Shown here: positions 10,705 to 21,600 of the stretch, in pieces
Layout of the letters: each line of letters begins with the position of its first letter
Numbering within the stretch: the first letter of the stretch is position 1
Assembly (NCBI GenBank): GCA_947396885.1
Contig: OX377206.1
Span: 85,309,960-85,373,959, forward strand
Direction: 5' to 3'
Origin: Heligmosomoides polygyrus polygyrus
Lineage: Eukaryota; Nematoda; Chromadorea; Rhabditida; Heligmosomidae
Length of the DNA stretch: 64,000 bases
Program-made: the position numbers and the translations under genes
The notes under the pieces: generated by a model
Told to the model about the DNA's origin: nothing
Databases searched by the model: none
The model's input: the letters and a program-made list of their open reading frames with translations, nothing else

Positions 10705-10985
10705 GCGTTATGGGGCACGTGTAGAGCAGTTGGAGGAGGTGCTCGCGTGCACCCGATACCAGTTTCCTGGTTCGCATTTCCCGCTCAGGCCAATCAAATC
10801 TTCCATTCCTCCAGTGTCGGAGAATTGGTACCAGAGTTGTCTGGGAAGTAAGGAGCGCTGACTTCTTCATCGGCTGGCTACCGCAAGTCATTTCGAGGCC
10901 CAATACGCAATCAAATCGCCTTCAGGATATCCCTTAGAAGTAGAATGCGTGGCGCATCCCAAAAGGAATAAAGTAACGCCGTCCT
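10705..10985 (+). mobile_element. tRNA-derived SINE inside the hAT element
   Basis: A-box-like TAGAGCAGTTGG, then GCACCCGATACC, GGTTCGCATTTCC as B box, and the usual body to TAGAAGTAGAATGCG and AACGCCGTCCTTTATTC. Confidence 0.8.
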
Positions 10986-11454
10986 TTATTCTAATCTTTA
11001 ATGCATTTTAGAGCTAGAATTTTCTTCGCCGAGCCAGCAAGCACGTCAACGAATCCACAAAGATACTGATCTAACCCCTCGTAAGATATGCCTATCCTCA
11101 CTTGGCGTTGCTTGTCCCAGAATACGTCTGCCAGCCAACTAGAACAGTCGAGACGGAGAGAATGTCTTCGGCCGCTGGACGTATTTTAAACGATTTTAGA
11201 AAAACACTAATAACAAAAACTAGGAAAGCTACTTTTCCTGAACGTTAACACGTTGACGAAGTGTTACACTTTTTAGGCAGTGTGAGGCCGTGTGACATGA
11301 TGTCATGTCACGGTCCCGACGTTGCAAAAAATGGCTTGGTTACGCCCACCATGCCCTCGAAAATCGTGCGTTTGACAACGTATTAACATGCCACTGATGG
11401 GCTTTTATGCCACGGATGGGCTTTTAATTGTATTTTTTTATTAAATCCTGTTCT

Positions 11455-11610
11455 GTACTAGCGGGCTGGTGCCCGCATCGAGATTGTATATGCTCGTAGA
11501 ACAGTCACACAGAACAGTTTCCCAAAGAACTAGGAAAGGAGGGAAGGGAATCCGGATTCTGCCTGAGCCTGAAACCATTTTAAGATACCCTGTCGGTGGT
11601 CATCTTCAAT
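11455..11610. mobile_element. MITE M, partial
   Basis: The left end GTACTAGCGGGCTGGTGC is followed by GAGATTGTATATGCTCGTAG. The right inverted end is missing. Confidence 0.5.
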
Positions 11611-13230
11611 GATAATTCCATAGCTATTCTTACTCCACACCTGTGGGTAATTTTTTGCTGAGAGCTTGTTTATTTTTCTATGTTAGTTGATGTCCAATTG
11701 ATTAATTTACATTGCAGTATTACACTCCATTCCTTGAACTTTAGTTGTTGATCTTTTGAAGTTGAAACGTAGAAGGTTTTCCTTGATTTTCGTCACTTGA
11801 AATAATGGTTTGCAGCTAATGGTACTTTTTAACGAAATTTAACGATTTACCGGAAATTTAACGAAAATTTTCCGTTAAAGAATTTCGTTAAAAAATTTAA
11901 CGTACAGAACTTTGTGTGCACCCCTGTTTCAGATCACGCGGACCCTCGTTTTCAGCAGCTATTATCGACTTCTCACGAAGAAAGCCAACAACTGCACCTA
12001 CGTTCTGTTCAGGGTTCTGAAAACGAAAGATCCTGGAGTCTATTTACGAGCCTATAAGACCTATGTTCGACCTGTAATGGAGTTTGGAATAACTGTCTGG
12101 AACCACTGCAGAAACGGAGACATTCAGCTCTAAGCGAGCGTTCAAAACAGCCTTACACGAAAGTTATTTATAAGGTGTTTTAGGCTAGATTACAGGCAGC
12201 TGCCTATTGGATCTGAAAAGGCAAAAATGCTTGGACTTCCAACATTATATAGCAGTAGGTGGACGGCAGATCTTGCTATGACGTTCAAGATTTCGACTCA
12301 AGAGTTTCTACAGATCCACTCTCTTTCTTTGCGTTCCGCTAACTCGATCCAGAAGAAGAAAGTTACGGCTATATACTTCGGTGGTAAGAACAAAGATTAG
12401 GTCAAACTTCTTTACCTATAGAAACCTTAAGGAGCTTAATCCATTCCTAGGTTGTGATAAAATGTCGCCCGGTTTATCTGTTCAGCCTTCCGGAAATTCT
12501 TAGAGAACCCTGCTGGAGAGCATAGACGATATGTCTGCTATGTTTGTCGCTTTTGGTAACGTTGTGTCTTTCAGAATGATCGTCCACAAACAGCAACTCT
12601 TGTTCGAGAACTTATGTTGATGGATTTCCGTTAACATTTGATGTCTGGTTACTTTTTTTCTTGTGTTTCACACGTGTGCTTTGATCCCATGTCTTTAAAT
12701 AAATGAAATGAAAATAAAAATAAATTATTGGGGCAGGTGAAGGTGGTGAGGTAAGAAATTTCAATGAAAGTTATATCAGAATTTTCCTTGAACAAGAAAA
12801 TATTCTAACCATCTTGTTGAATCTGCAGTTTAACCTGACTGGAGGTCATTTCTATTTGGAAGAACACGATTTGATTTCAAAAGTCTTAAAGCTGGTTTAA
12901 AACAGTGTTCAATCTGATCTGAAAGTGTCCGTTTCGACGTGAAAACGGTATAAAGAAATTGGAAGTCCTCCGATGGAGAGGAGTAGTCTCACATTTTCAC
13001 AGTTTCACATTTACTGCACCTCCTATTCCCGTATTGCTTGAAATTTGAACACCTCCGACATTTTCGCGCCAGCTCACTGCCTATTGCCACTTCATGTACT
13101 CACGCCTCTCCTATCGCAAACGAGTGCGCGTCGACTGCTGACTGCTGCGATTGCCGGGTTGTTCGAATTTGTTCCGGGTTTTCTTTTATTCTGTCGCACT
13201 TTTTCCACCACTCTTCAATTAGGAATGCTG

Positions 13231-13318
13231 TGGCTCTGCAGGTTTGGTCTGCGTGGTTTTGAATGCTTAATTGCAGCGTCTGCGATGTCGCGCGCGGAAA
13301 GCGGCGATATCAAATCAT
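13231..13318 (+). repeat. Rab6-like unit B, first part
   Basis: Runs from GTCTGCGTGGTTTTGAATG to CAAATCATG. It matches units C and D, and stops exactly where the 17.6 kb segment begins. The unit resumes at 30939. Confidence 0.7.
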
Positions 13319-13973
13319 GGGCCGTATACATACCTCGCCCCGACGCGCCCCGCTGGGAAATGGGGAGGAAATACCGTACTTCGGCGATGCACACCAAGTT
13401 GGGAATACAGTACTCCGGGGCTCTGGAGGGAAATCTTGCGTCCCCCTACTCGGAGGTAGGTGGAATTCGGACTGGAGCAGAGACGTTGCTGATTGGAGCG
13501 GACATGCTGCCGTCAAGACGATGCTTTCGAACTATGCCTCCACATAGGAGCAGCAGAGGAGGGCTAGAAAGGGACTTCGTTGATGTTTTGGTATATGTGC
13601 TGCTCAGTGAGGTCATTTTTGAACAGCAGTGTTAAGCATTTCTGGAGTTCGACCTTTCTTTCATTCATTAAGTAAAACAGGCACTTACTGAAGCTAATTT
13701 TCAAGCAGTGTCCAAGTGTTGGATTTTTTTTATATTTTCGTTGGTTGTTGGGTATAAGAAACGCCTACTGAGGCTATGATTGGACCACTCGTGTGTATGT
13801 GTGTATTTAATGCGAGTATAACAAAGTCTAGCTAGGCTGTCTTTATGTTAGTGCTTTCATTTACTGAAATGTACATTTTCCGAAACCTTAGGTTAAATAA
13901 TTAATACTTTTAAGGCTAAATGCTGCTTGGACGTTTTACCCTTTAATTTTTACCGTAGAGATATGGATTCTCC
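13319..13973. other. unassigned sequence inside left end of segment
   Basis: GC-rich for the first 250 bp, with short overlapping ORFs in several frames that show no known motif. Then it is AT-rich. No gene could be supported. Confidence 0.3.
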
Positions 13974-14412
13974 CACAGGAATCTAGATTACGGAAAATGC
14001 AGTGCCGACTTACCGTAACCCAAAATTGCGTGAGCGGTGTGTTGTGCAATCACGACACGCCGTTTCACAGTGAACGCTTAGAGAAAGTACTCTACAACAG
14101 CTCTTTCGAGATCGGAAGACAGTGAATGCGAAGGAGATGCACTTTGGAACTGCTCCTACGGACCGGGGTTGTGAAATTCAGTTCCTTAACTGAGTTTATG
14201 TGTCACGCAGCCGGTTTTATTCATGCAGCTCTCCTAGAATCTACATTTTCTTAAGGAATCGCATCCACTTCAACGTTGCTGTTCTATTAGTTTGATCGAA
14301 GACTGTCGGATTTAAGCCGTTACATTCAAATTGAAGTATTTCCGTTCAGACTCAATCTTAATGAATTCTACCGGAATCTACAGAATTGCTGGGAAGGTCT
14401 GGGCAGTCCAAA

Positions 14413-14706
14413 GTGCGTAGGGGTTCAGAAGACGTGAGGAACACGTCGTCCAATGTGCGTAGGGGTTCACAAGACGTGCCGAACACGTCGTCCAATGTGC
14501 GTAGGGGTTCAGAAGACGTGCCGAACACGTTGTCCAATGTGCGTAGGGGTTCAGAAGACGTGAGGAACACATCGTCCAATGTGCGTAGGGGTTCACAAGA
14601 CGTGCCGAACACGTCGTCCAATGTGCGTAGGGGTTCAGAAGACGTGCCGAACACGTCGTCGAATGTGCGTAGGGGTTCAGAAGACGAGCCGAACACGGCG
14701 TCCAAT
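14413..14706. repeat. 42-bp minisatellite, seven copies
   Basis: Seven head-to-tail 42-bp units beginning GTGCGTAGGGGTTCA, at 14413, 14455, 14497, 14539, 14581, 14623 and 14665. Units 1-3 and 4-6 carry the same variant order, so there is a 126-bp higher-order repeat. Because 42 is a multiple of three, long ORFs appear on both strands; they are by-products. Confidence 0.95.
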
Positions 14707-14794
14707 GTGCTTAGGAGCTCGTATGGCCCAACGGAAGGACTTCACAGTAGGGGGGGGGGTGAGCAATCAATACCGATCGATATTATCGAGAGAA

Positions 14795-14935
14795 TAAAGC
14801 GCCAAGTTTACATCGGTTGGCGACCGCAAGTCATTGTTGAGATAACAATACTTTTCACGTAATACGTAGAAGAACAGAGCGTGGCGGATCCCAAGAGGGT
14901 TGGAGTAAGGCTGTCTTTTACTTTTTTATTCTTAG
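14795..14935 (+). mobile_element. SINE remnant, diverged
   Basis: Contains CGGTTGGCGACCGCAAGTCA, GTAGAAGAACAGAGCGTGGC and GGCTGTCTTTTACTT, corresponding to the SINE tail half. Confidence 0.45.
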
Positions 14936-15261
14936 GTATGCTACAAGTATTTGCTCACGTCTTCGTTTCATTGCATCGTAAGAGGTGTTCCAATATAGAA
15001 TTCGGAGAGTGGTAACTATTCCAGAGTATAAATTCGCTTGCTAGGTCTGCCTTTGATATAAATGTGCACTAAATTCATCAGTATTTCACCACGTCGGCGT
15101 GCTCCGCGCGTTGTACATCCACTTTGTGCTCTTCAAACTGAATGTTAAACCGAAAAAATGTGAAACTGAATGCAAAAAAAAAATGCAAGTATGGTTTTGA
15201 TTTACATCCCGGTAACTACTCTTCCCTGATTTATCTAGTTTAACCTTTTTCGTCCTTATCA

Positions 15262-15485
15262 TCGTCTGTCGTCTACGATGATGCTCCAGCCTTGAGAGGT
15301 CAGGAGGCGTGACGCTACCATACAACGGACGCACGGCAGTTCTCGCTCCACCTGTACATAGACCAGTTGGTCTCTCAATAAACTCTGCCTCATCTCTTGT
15401 ACTCGCCCCTCATATCCACTGAACCACCGCATTATTAGTACGTATAAGTCTCGCCGTATCGTCGTATACAGTCCTGATACCAACA
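15262..15485. repeat. repeat related to 18035-18310
   Basis: Shares TCTACGATGATGCTCCAG, an AATAAACTCTGCCTCATC block and CCACTGAACCACC with 18035-18310, in the same order. An AATAAA in the middle suggests a retroelement 3' region or solo LTR. Neither copy has clear ends. Confidence 0.35.
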
Positions 15486-15897
15486 AACAAACAACCGTTC
15501 AACTGTGCCACGATTAAGAGAATAGGGATGTTACGATAACCACAAACTCCAAGAAGAGGAAACCGCGTTAAAGGAGAACTAGGAAAAACGTTTGCCTGAT
15601 TTTACACAGGAAATTCTATGGTTCATTGACGTTAACCTTAAGATACCAACAATTAAGTGCTTTTCCTGGAATAAAACTGGTTCTATACTAAACATCTGGA
15701 CAATTCTGCACTACTTTTTATCTTTAATCAGCTGGGGTATTATTCCCAAAGCATGCTCCTTGTACATCGCGTGAAAATCCCGGAACAGGGCGACCGTGAT
15801 TGCACAACACACCGCTTACGCAATTTTGGGTTACGGTAAGTCGGCACTGCATTTTCCGTAATCTAGATTCTTGTGATTCTCCCAGTACAGTTACGGC

Positions 15898-15960
15898 TTT
15901 TGGACTCACCCAGCGTCCGTCGCCGGCTTCGTCGGCGACTGACGCTGGGTGAGTCCAAAC
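15898..15960. repeat. near-perfect hairpin with GC core
   Basis: Arms of about 20 bp (TTTGGACTCACCCAGCGTC and complement) enclose a second inverted pair, GTCGCCG/CGGCGAC. A related CCAGCGTCGG hairpin lies at 17357-17393, and a TCGCCGG core recurs in the 47532 MITE. Confidence 0.8.
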
Positions 15961-16198
15961 GAGTCCATACGACGCATAGCTATGACTTGTTTAACTCAGT
16001 ACAACTATGGATCTAACTTTGTCATTGTTGCAAGAACCCGTAAAAACAAAGGGGAACAATAAATAGGCGAGTGAACAGGTGTATATAATGTGACATAACA
16101 GCGTTTTGATAGGCTTCATATCGAATCTAGTACCCATTTGACAGTATACCTCACGTCTTTCGTCATTCCTCGGCCGTCCCTTCACCCGGACTAGAAAA

Positions 16199-17355
16199 CG
16201 ATTACGGGGCAGCTCGGCCCCGAGCATGCTGATTCATCGCGGCGGGGCAGATCCCAGACGGAAGAGTGCCGGCGCCTCCGCCGACCCTACATCTCTAGCC
16301 GCACGTGCAATTCATGCAATTGCTTTCCCACGATGGAGAGACTTCACATGAGATTCAGAAGAAAGAAGGTGTTGGAAGTACCGTTGTTGCGAAATGGCGT
16401 CGTTCGAACCGGTTCGAGTGATGTTTGCTCCCTTACAGCAAAGGGGTGGAGATATGGCGATATATATCCTACCTCGAGATCGTCAGCTGTGTATGAGTGG
16501 GCGTATAGGAAGACACTCTCAGACGGAGAGACCAGCACCTTCGTGTGCTGTGAATACCGATCGCTTAAGGATGGAGAGCGCGAGGTGTACAATCAGCCTG
16601 TGCCTTCCTGCAAAGTAAGAAGTGGAGACTTCATAACGGATCCTGAAAATCCGGTTCGCACTCATTTCTCTGAGCCAAGACCTCGTTCTATTATGCGCCG
16701 TAGGGTGATCGAGAGGTGCAACGAATTCTGGGCACAACCCTATACGGGAACTCCAACCAGCGTTATCCAAGGCTTAGTAGCTGATGTGGCACAGCCACGC
16801 TTCGGTCAGGAGGCACATGAGAACAAATATTGTTTAGAGAACGATATTTATGGTTTCAGACGATACTTTCACAGCCCCAGAGCGGATGGCAGTAGTGGAA
16901 CAGCTAACTGTTCCCTCACGGAATGGGCAGGATAGCCTGCGAACTTCGCTGAAGGGTTTCACAGAAAACTTCGAAGGGCGTTTCCTACAGGCACCCCTCC
17001 TATGGCAGCTCTATTACAGCTTTTGGCCTCACAGTTAACTATGGCTAAATCGCAGATCCTGCCTATAGCAAATGGGGAAATAGCGACAAGATACATCCGA
17101 ATTCGCGAAGCCTGTAGGTAACATGAAATACACGATGAGATGAGACGCTTCAGACAGTTCCTCAAGGCGGATGGTCGTCCACCTACCACAAAAGAGTATA
17201 AGGATCACCTTGATACCTTAGCCAGCAACCTTGCCCACTAGTTAGCTCTCAGTGTGCCCCCGTCCCCTCGTTGTACTCCTCTGAAGAGCACTACGCATGT
17301 TATCCTGCCCATTCCGTGAGGGAACTGTTAGCACACTCGCCTTTGTATTCAGGTA
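16199..17355 (+). mobile_element. element F, copy 1
   Basis: A 1157-bp sequence nearly identical to 29173-30326; both are inside the 17.6 kb segment in the same orientation. It begins CGATTACGGGGCAGCTCG and ends GTATTCAGGTA. Copy 2 lacks 6 bp after GGGCAGGATAG. An internal 32-bp inverted repeat (16903-16934 and 17301-17332, one mismatch) is kept in both. High identity implies recent duplication. Confidence 0.75.
16333..16935 (+). CDS. uncharacterised element F protein
   Basis: An open frame of 200 codons from an ATG, ending inside the left arm of the 32-bp inverted repeat. The order is a basic start (RFRRKKVLEV), GWRYGDIYPTS, VYEWAYRKTLSDGE, TFVCCEYRSLKDGERE, a CKVRSGDFITDPENPVRTHF stretch, RRRVIERCNEFWAQP and a C-terminus rich in polar residues. 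Spaced Cys and His residues with aromatic positions recall zinc-binding modules of transposon proteins such as FLYWCH. The match is not good enough to name. Copy 2 has a Trp-to-stop change and a frame shift, so this is the better preserved copy. The protein is probably element-borne and truncated. Confidence 0.4.
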   Translation: MERLHMRFRRKKVLEVPLLRNGVVRTGSSDVCSLTAKGWRYGDIYPTSRSSAVYEWAYRKTLSDGETSTFVCCEYRSLKDGEREVYNQPVPSCKVRSGDFITDPENPVRTHFSEPRPRSIMRRRVIERCNEFWAQPYTGTPTSVIQGLVADVAQPRFGQEAHENKYCLENDIYGFRRYFHSPRADGSSGTANCSLTEWAG

Positions 17356-17356
17356 C

Positions 17357-17393
17357 CAGCGTCGGTCGCCGGCTCCGCCGGCGCCGACGCTGG
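17357..17393. repeat. GC-rich hairpin
   Basis: CCAGCGTCGG (17357-17366) and its complement (17384-17393) enclose CGCCGG/CCGGCG. The core GCCGGCTCCGCCGGC repeats at 17418-17432. Confidence 0.75.
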
Positions 17394-17574
17394 AGTGTGC
17401 GGGCCACGCCAGGCTAGCCGGCTCCGCCGGCATCGGGTATGGCGGGCCACGTTAGGGACGTAGCCCAAACCTAGCTACGGATGCTTCCTCAATTTTCTTG
17501 CAATTTTATAGCACTTCTTCTTCTTCAAAGAATTGAGTAATGTTTGAGTTTTCATAATATCTTTATCCTTTCAG

Positions 17575-17981
17575 CTACAAAAACCGCTTTAGGCTTGCAT
17601 CACAGTGCTGGAAAACAAAAAACTTCGGTGTGTCGCAAAATGAGATCTCTTCGTGCACTAGTACAGCACATACTGATTTCATTCGATTGAAAGAAAAAAT
17701 TTTGTTTGAGCAGAGCTCCTGGCTAGTCAACGTGAGTCAGCGAGAAAACAGTTGTGGCAAACACGCATTTCCCCAATGTGCAGCTTCAAGTGATCAGCAT
17801 TTACACCACTGATCGCATAAACAGAGATATGCCGGACGAACACATGGCGCGACTTTTCTCGCAGTGCACTCAAAAATCCCTCCCTTGTTGCAGCGTAAAA
17901 TGCGCCAGAAACCATTCTTGTTGTATGAAAAAACAATTTAAGGAAATCAAGTGTGGTGACCTCGCACCAGACATCAGCTAA
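17575..17981 (+). CDS. possible two-exon 3' gene end, unknown
   Basis: Candidate exon 17575-17731 follows a TCCTTTCAG acceptor and ends at GTGAGT. Exon 17784-17981 follows a 52-bp intron ending GTGCAG and ends in TAA. Both are open in one consistent frame. Readable stretches are YKNRFRLASQCWKTKNFGV, FIRLKEKILFEQSSWLVN, DRINRDMPDEHMARLFSQC and a Cys-rich end (KSLPCCSVKCARNHSCCMKK). No family was recognised. The opposite strand also has a 69-codon ORF over the second exon (17727-17936), so the strand is not certain. Confidence 0.35.
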
Positions 17982-17984
17982 ACC

Positions 17985-18035
17985 TCGGAATCAATCGCCT
18001 GCCTTTCTATCAGGACCGTCCAAGCCTTTCACCCA
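17985..18035. other. C-run
   Basis: Short spacer ending in a poly-C tract (18041-18050) before the repeat that is shared with 15262-15485. Confidence 0.4.
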
Positions 18036-18310
18036 CTAAACCCCCCCCCCTATCACCGTCTACGGTGATCCTCAGATCCATCGGGAGGTCGAGAGGGCGG
18101 AGCAACTGCTCCCGACCGGCTTGTATGCGATAGTCGGCAGTGTTGCCTATGTGCTGATACCACTCGCTTTGGACCTACGTGTCCTCCTTTATGAGACGTT
18201 CACCTGTACGCTTAGAGGAGCGACGTTCCTCAAATAAAGCCTATTCATCCACTCTTCTGTTATCCTTGTATATTTCCGCAACCCACTGAACCACCCATAA
18301 CGGTGAAAGA
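18035..18310. repeat. repeat related to 15262-15485
   Basis: Contains TCTACGGTGATCCTCAG, GACGTTCACCTGTACGC, AAATAAAGCCTATTCATCC and CCACTGAACCACCC. See the first copy. It may be a solo LTR with its polyadenylation signal. Confidence 0.35.
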
Positions 18311-18464
18311 GGAAGAAGCAATCCTCACGTCTCAAGCGCCCATAACACCCCCCTTAAAACAAATGTAGTTAACGATGTATGAACAGGGGCTATGCAAGGT
18401 ATAACTAAAGCGGAACAAAGCTCATAAGTGATTTATCGAACGGTATAGCGAAGAATATATGATA

Positions 18465-18532
18465 ATAATAGCGGCTCCACACATAATAATAGCGGCTCCA
18501 CACATATAATAGCGGCTCCACACATAAATGAT
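18465..18532. repeat. short tandem repeat, three copies
   Basis: Three copies of a roughly 21-bp unit, AATAGCGGCTCCACACAT, with small spacing differences. Confidence 0.8.
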
Positions 18533-18670
18533 CACCTTACTCCTAGCAGAGCTGTGTTCAGATTCAGACAGGACAAGATCATGAGTAGTTCTCAGCAGAG
18601 CACGTATAAAACAATACGTGCCGACAGTCAGAATGAGTAGAATGGTTGAGGCAAACACGGACGAGAGTAC

Positions 18671-21600
18671 TCATTTGCTCATGGTGAGGCGCTCGCCCCG
18701 TATCTCTCTCACCAAGTGGAGGTCCTCGGGCATGATGGTGACGCGCCTCGCGTGGAGAGCGGCCAGGTTGGAGTCCTCAGACAGGGACGTCAGATACACC
18801 TCAGCTGCTTCCTGAACAGAATTCCTTGAATGCACAACGAGACCGCTATTTGCGCGGAGCTCTGAAGTTGAACGTGTAGATTAAACTCGTTCTACCCGTT
18901 CTCTGGGGAGGCTTCGATACGAGAGGCTTGGCTACAACCGCATTTCACTCTTCTGAAAGCTCCTTCTCCCAAAATGGAAATAATTTAGGAAAAACCTGGA
19001 CCGCCATCTATATATAATATACTTGCACTGAGCGGGCTGAAATGAAAAGTGGAAATCACTCCAAAATACGTTCTAGATCCGTTTAACACTGGATACATAA
19101 AGGGTCGGATAGAGCACTACAATGCAAAACGAATTACAAATCTTCATTTCATATTTCCTATTCAGGGTTTTCAGGATCAGCTGTGGATGAATATATTTAG
19201 ATCTACATAGAACCACAGACAATTACGGACAGTCTGCCTTTTCATACTCTCGTTGGACGTTGCACCGAAACCAACAAAGGCTACCACACATCATAACGAA
19301 CAATGCGAAATTTGATTTAGTTAGGTTCCAAACCGAAAGCGCAGATGTAGTATTCCCCATCCCTTCGAGGTCGGTGAATTGGTACCGCGCTTGTCTGAGA
19401 AGGATAAAATATTGAGTTGCACATAAAGGCGGTGACCGTGACCCGCCCATAACCTGTTGAAGACGGAAGGTTTGAAAGTCGTCGATATCCATCCTCGCAG
19501 ATGCGGAAATTGCGGGAAGAGATATCGACAAATGAACAAAATCGTGTGCTCTTTGTGGGAACGACGAAGCTTTTCGGGAAAAGCTGAGAAAATATCACAC
19601 TATCGCCGTGAAAACGGTTTTCAATACATTGCCTAACATATGATGTGCAAGTTATGACGGAAGTCTAGATAGCAGTCCATCCTGTATCTCCTTCTCAACC
19701 GGCAACTTTCCGTAACCCACCAAATCTACGTGAACTTCTCCAGTAATTTTATTTCTGTGATCGAGCTTAACATTTTCATTTAAGAAGATTTCAGAAAGGT
19801 TTTCTGAATACTGCGAGGAAGATTGTGCACCGTATACATTGGATCCGAACGAACCATTTTCGGATATCCCACTCCGAATCATCCAAAAATGTGAAGCCCG
19901 CGAAATTGCTTGTATCCGGATCATCCAAAAATCCGGGGTCCGCGAAAACGGCGTTACTCGAGTCATCCAATTATCCGATAATTTCCGATCCGATCTAATG
20001 TATAGTAGACCCCTCGCCGTAAACATGCACCCAAGTTGTTGTTGGATGATAAATCATTAATGATAAAGAGATATATGTCTATGCGTGGAGCATATCTCGT
20101 TGAAAACGGATACCAATTGTGAAGGATTTGTTCAGCGGCAATCTACATTCGGTCGGTAAAGAATTGCTGCACATATCTGGTCACCGTCGATTTGCAAACA
20201 ATATCCCTGGTCTCAGCTTAACTGAAGATTGTGGGAGTGGAACTGCGTGTGTTCGTGGTCTTATTGTTTGGGCAGAAGTTCCCCCCCCCCCCCGCACTGT
20301 GATGATTAATCGGTGACGTGTTTTCCAGTAGAGAAAGTGACTTTCTCTTCTGGAAAACACGCCACCGAACACGCGAGTTCATGACCGTGATAGATCACGG
20401 GGGATGAGAACTGCTAAACAGAAAGTAGCGCCCGTGGCGGCTGTCCACTGGCTAGCCCCCGCAAACATTTTGATAGGCCACACACGCATTCAAGTCACCT
20501 CACAGTGTCCCGCAAATTATAATGCGTGACACATCTACGTAACTGAACAGAATAACGGAAATCTTTCATCATGTACACTTACTAGATCAGGTGTGCAGGA
20601 CCTCTGAGCTGCTCTAAAATTCTCTGCCCACACCATACCATTTTTTCAGTGGCTCCGAAAGCCGTTGAATACATGGTTCCTGAAGGGTACTTACGCTTGG
20701 AGTAGACTACGAAGAATGACAATTAATAGCGTTCCAAAGCCTGATATGTATTGTTCTGCTTTCTCCACGCGCATCTACAGTTTATAATGCACACAAAAAA
20801 TATTACAAACTAAAGGAGAATTCTCAGTCAGAGAAGTGAGGTGCTTATGTCATCAAAACTTTTGGATGTTCAATGTCGCATGAATCCTGCGACATTGAAC
20901 ATCCAAAAGTTTCTCCGGACATTCATAGAACTTCCGAAATGATCACTATAGCTGTATGCAGCATTACTGAGCAATACACATCCTTACTTACCTGCAAAAC
21001 CAATAAAGCCTCCGACTGCCAACGGAATTCCTCTTTGAGGCCGAGTTTCTTACTCACCTTAAAAGGCAAATAAATAGAACTGCGTAAGGTGAGGAGATGA
21101 AAGGCTTCACCCACCTGGTTCGCGATGTCACGAACCACTCTCTGGAAAGAGATACGGGGAATAATCGTGTTCGCCTCAGCATGCTTCTCTGAACAGAACT
21201 ACCTCACTCAAAGCCTAGGTACCTGCATCACTAGGACGCGACCAGCGCATGAAGTTAGCCTTCAACACCTAACCCGCTTGGTCACGAATGTGAGACATTC
21301 TTCCCAGGTGAACTGCGAAGTCTCACTTGGTGTTCAGCACCACACTTATCCTTACGATTACGTGATATTGCTCGAAGGTCACTTGTGTGGTTCTTTGCGG
21401 CGTCGGTATGGCCTACGTGTTGGCTAAGCTCAACGATAGGTTCAGTAGCAGAAAAGCGGTCGGGTGAAATAGGATTGCTCACGGATCAGGCTCCAAGGTA
21501 CACGTTGATTCGGGCCCGCAGCGCTTCAAATCCCGTGTGGCGTGCCCTTCGTGTTACTGTCAATATTCCAAAAACATCCGAGATGAACATGATGGTGCAT

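Larger units (their letters stand above)
10438..11926. mobile_element. hAT-type non-autonomous DNA transposon
   Basis: A 1489-bp element with terminal inverted repeats CAGGGGTGCAC. It is flanked by a perfect 8-bp target duplication TTTCAGAT (10430-10437 and 11927-11934). CAGGG-type ends with 8-bp duplications are the hallmark of hAT. Many TTAACG motifs in both orientations lie within about 120 bp of each end, as expected of transposase-binding subterminal repeats. There is no transposase ORF. It carries a SINE (10705-10985) and a MITE M half (11455-11610). Excision would restore the LINE frame. Confidence 0.9.
10421..12732 (+). mobile_element. CR1-like LINE, 5'-truncated, split by hAT
   Basis: LINE sequence is at 10421-10437 and 11927-12732. 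Across the hAET-free join the frame reads NLGFQITRTL and then AYKTYVRPVMEFGITVW, LTRKLFIRC and RQLPIGSEKAKMLGLPTLYS. This is the region after the RT core in CR1/Jockey-type LINEs (KTYVRPxLEY... LERVQ). Stops interrupt it. It ends in an A-rich tail with AAATAAATGAAATGAAAATA. Only the last part of the RT ORF is present, so it was dead on arrival. Confidence 0.7.
9945..13230 (+). repeat. repeat R, copy 2 (interrupted)
   Basis: R sequence occupies 9945-10420 and 12733-13230. The junction restores CACTTG followed by GGCAGGTG as in copy 1 (2795-2812). The intervening 2.3 kb is a CR1-like LINE tail carrying a hAT element. Confidence 0.7.
13978..15870. mobile_element. element with about 77-bp inverted ends
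   Basis: 13978-14054 (from GGAATCTAGATTACGG to GCAATCACG) and 15795-15870 are inverted copies with two or three mismatches. The 1.9 kb enclosed holds the 42-bp minisatellite and a diverged SINE piece. No transposase is seen. The ends fit a DNA transposon, but no target duplication was identified. Confidence 0.5.

Noticed and set aside
14358..14862. ORFs of 115 and 158 codons across the minisatellite
   Set aside because: The repeat unit is 42 bp, so any frame without a stop in one unit stays open in all; open on both strands, no start context or splice support.
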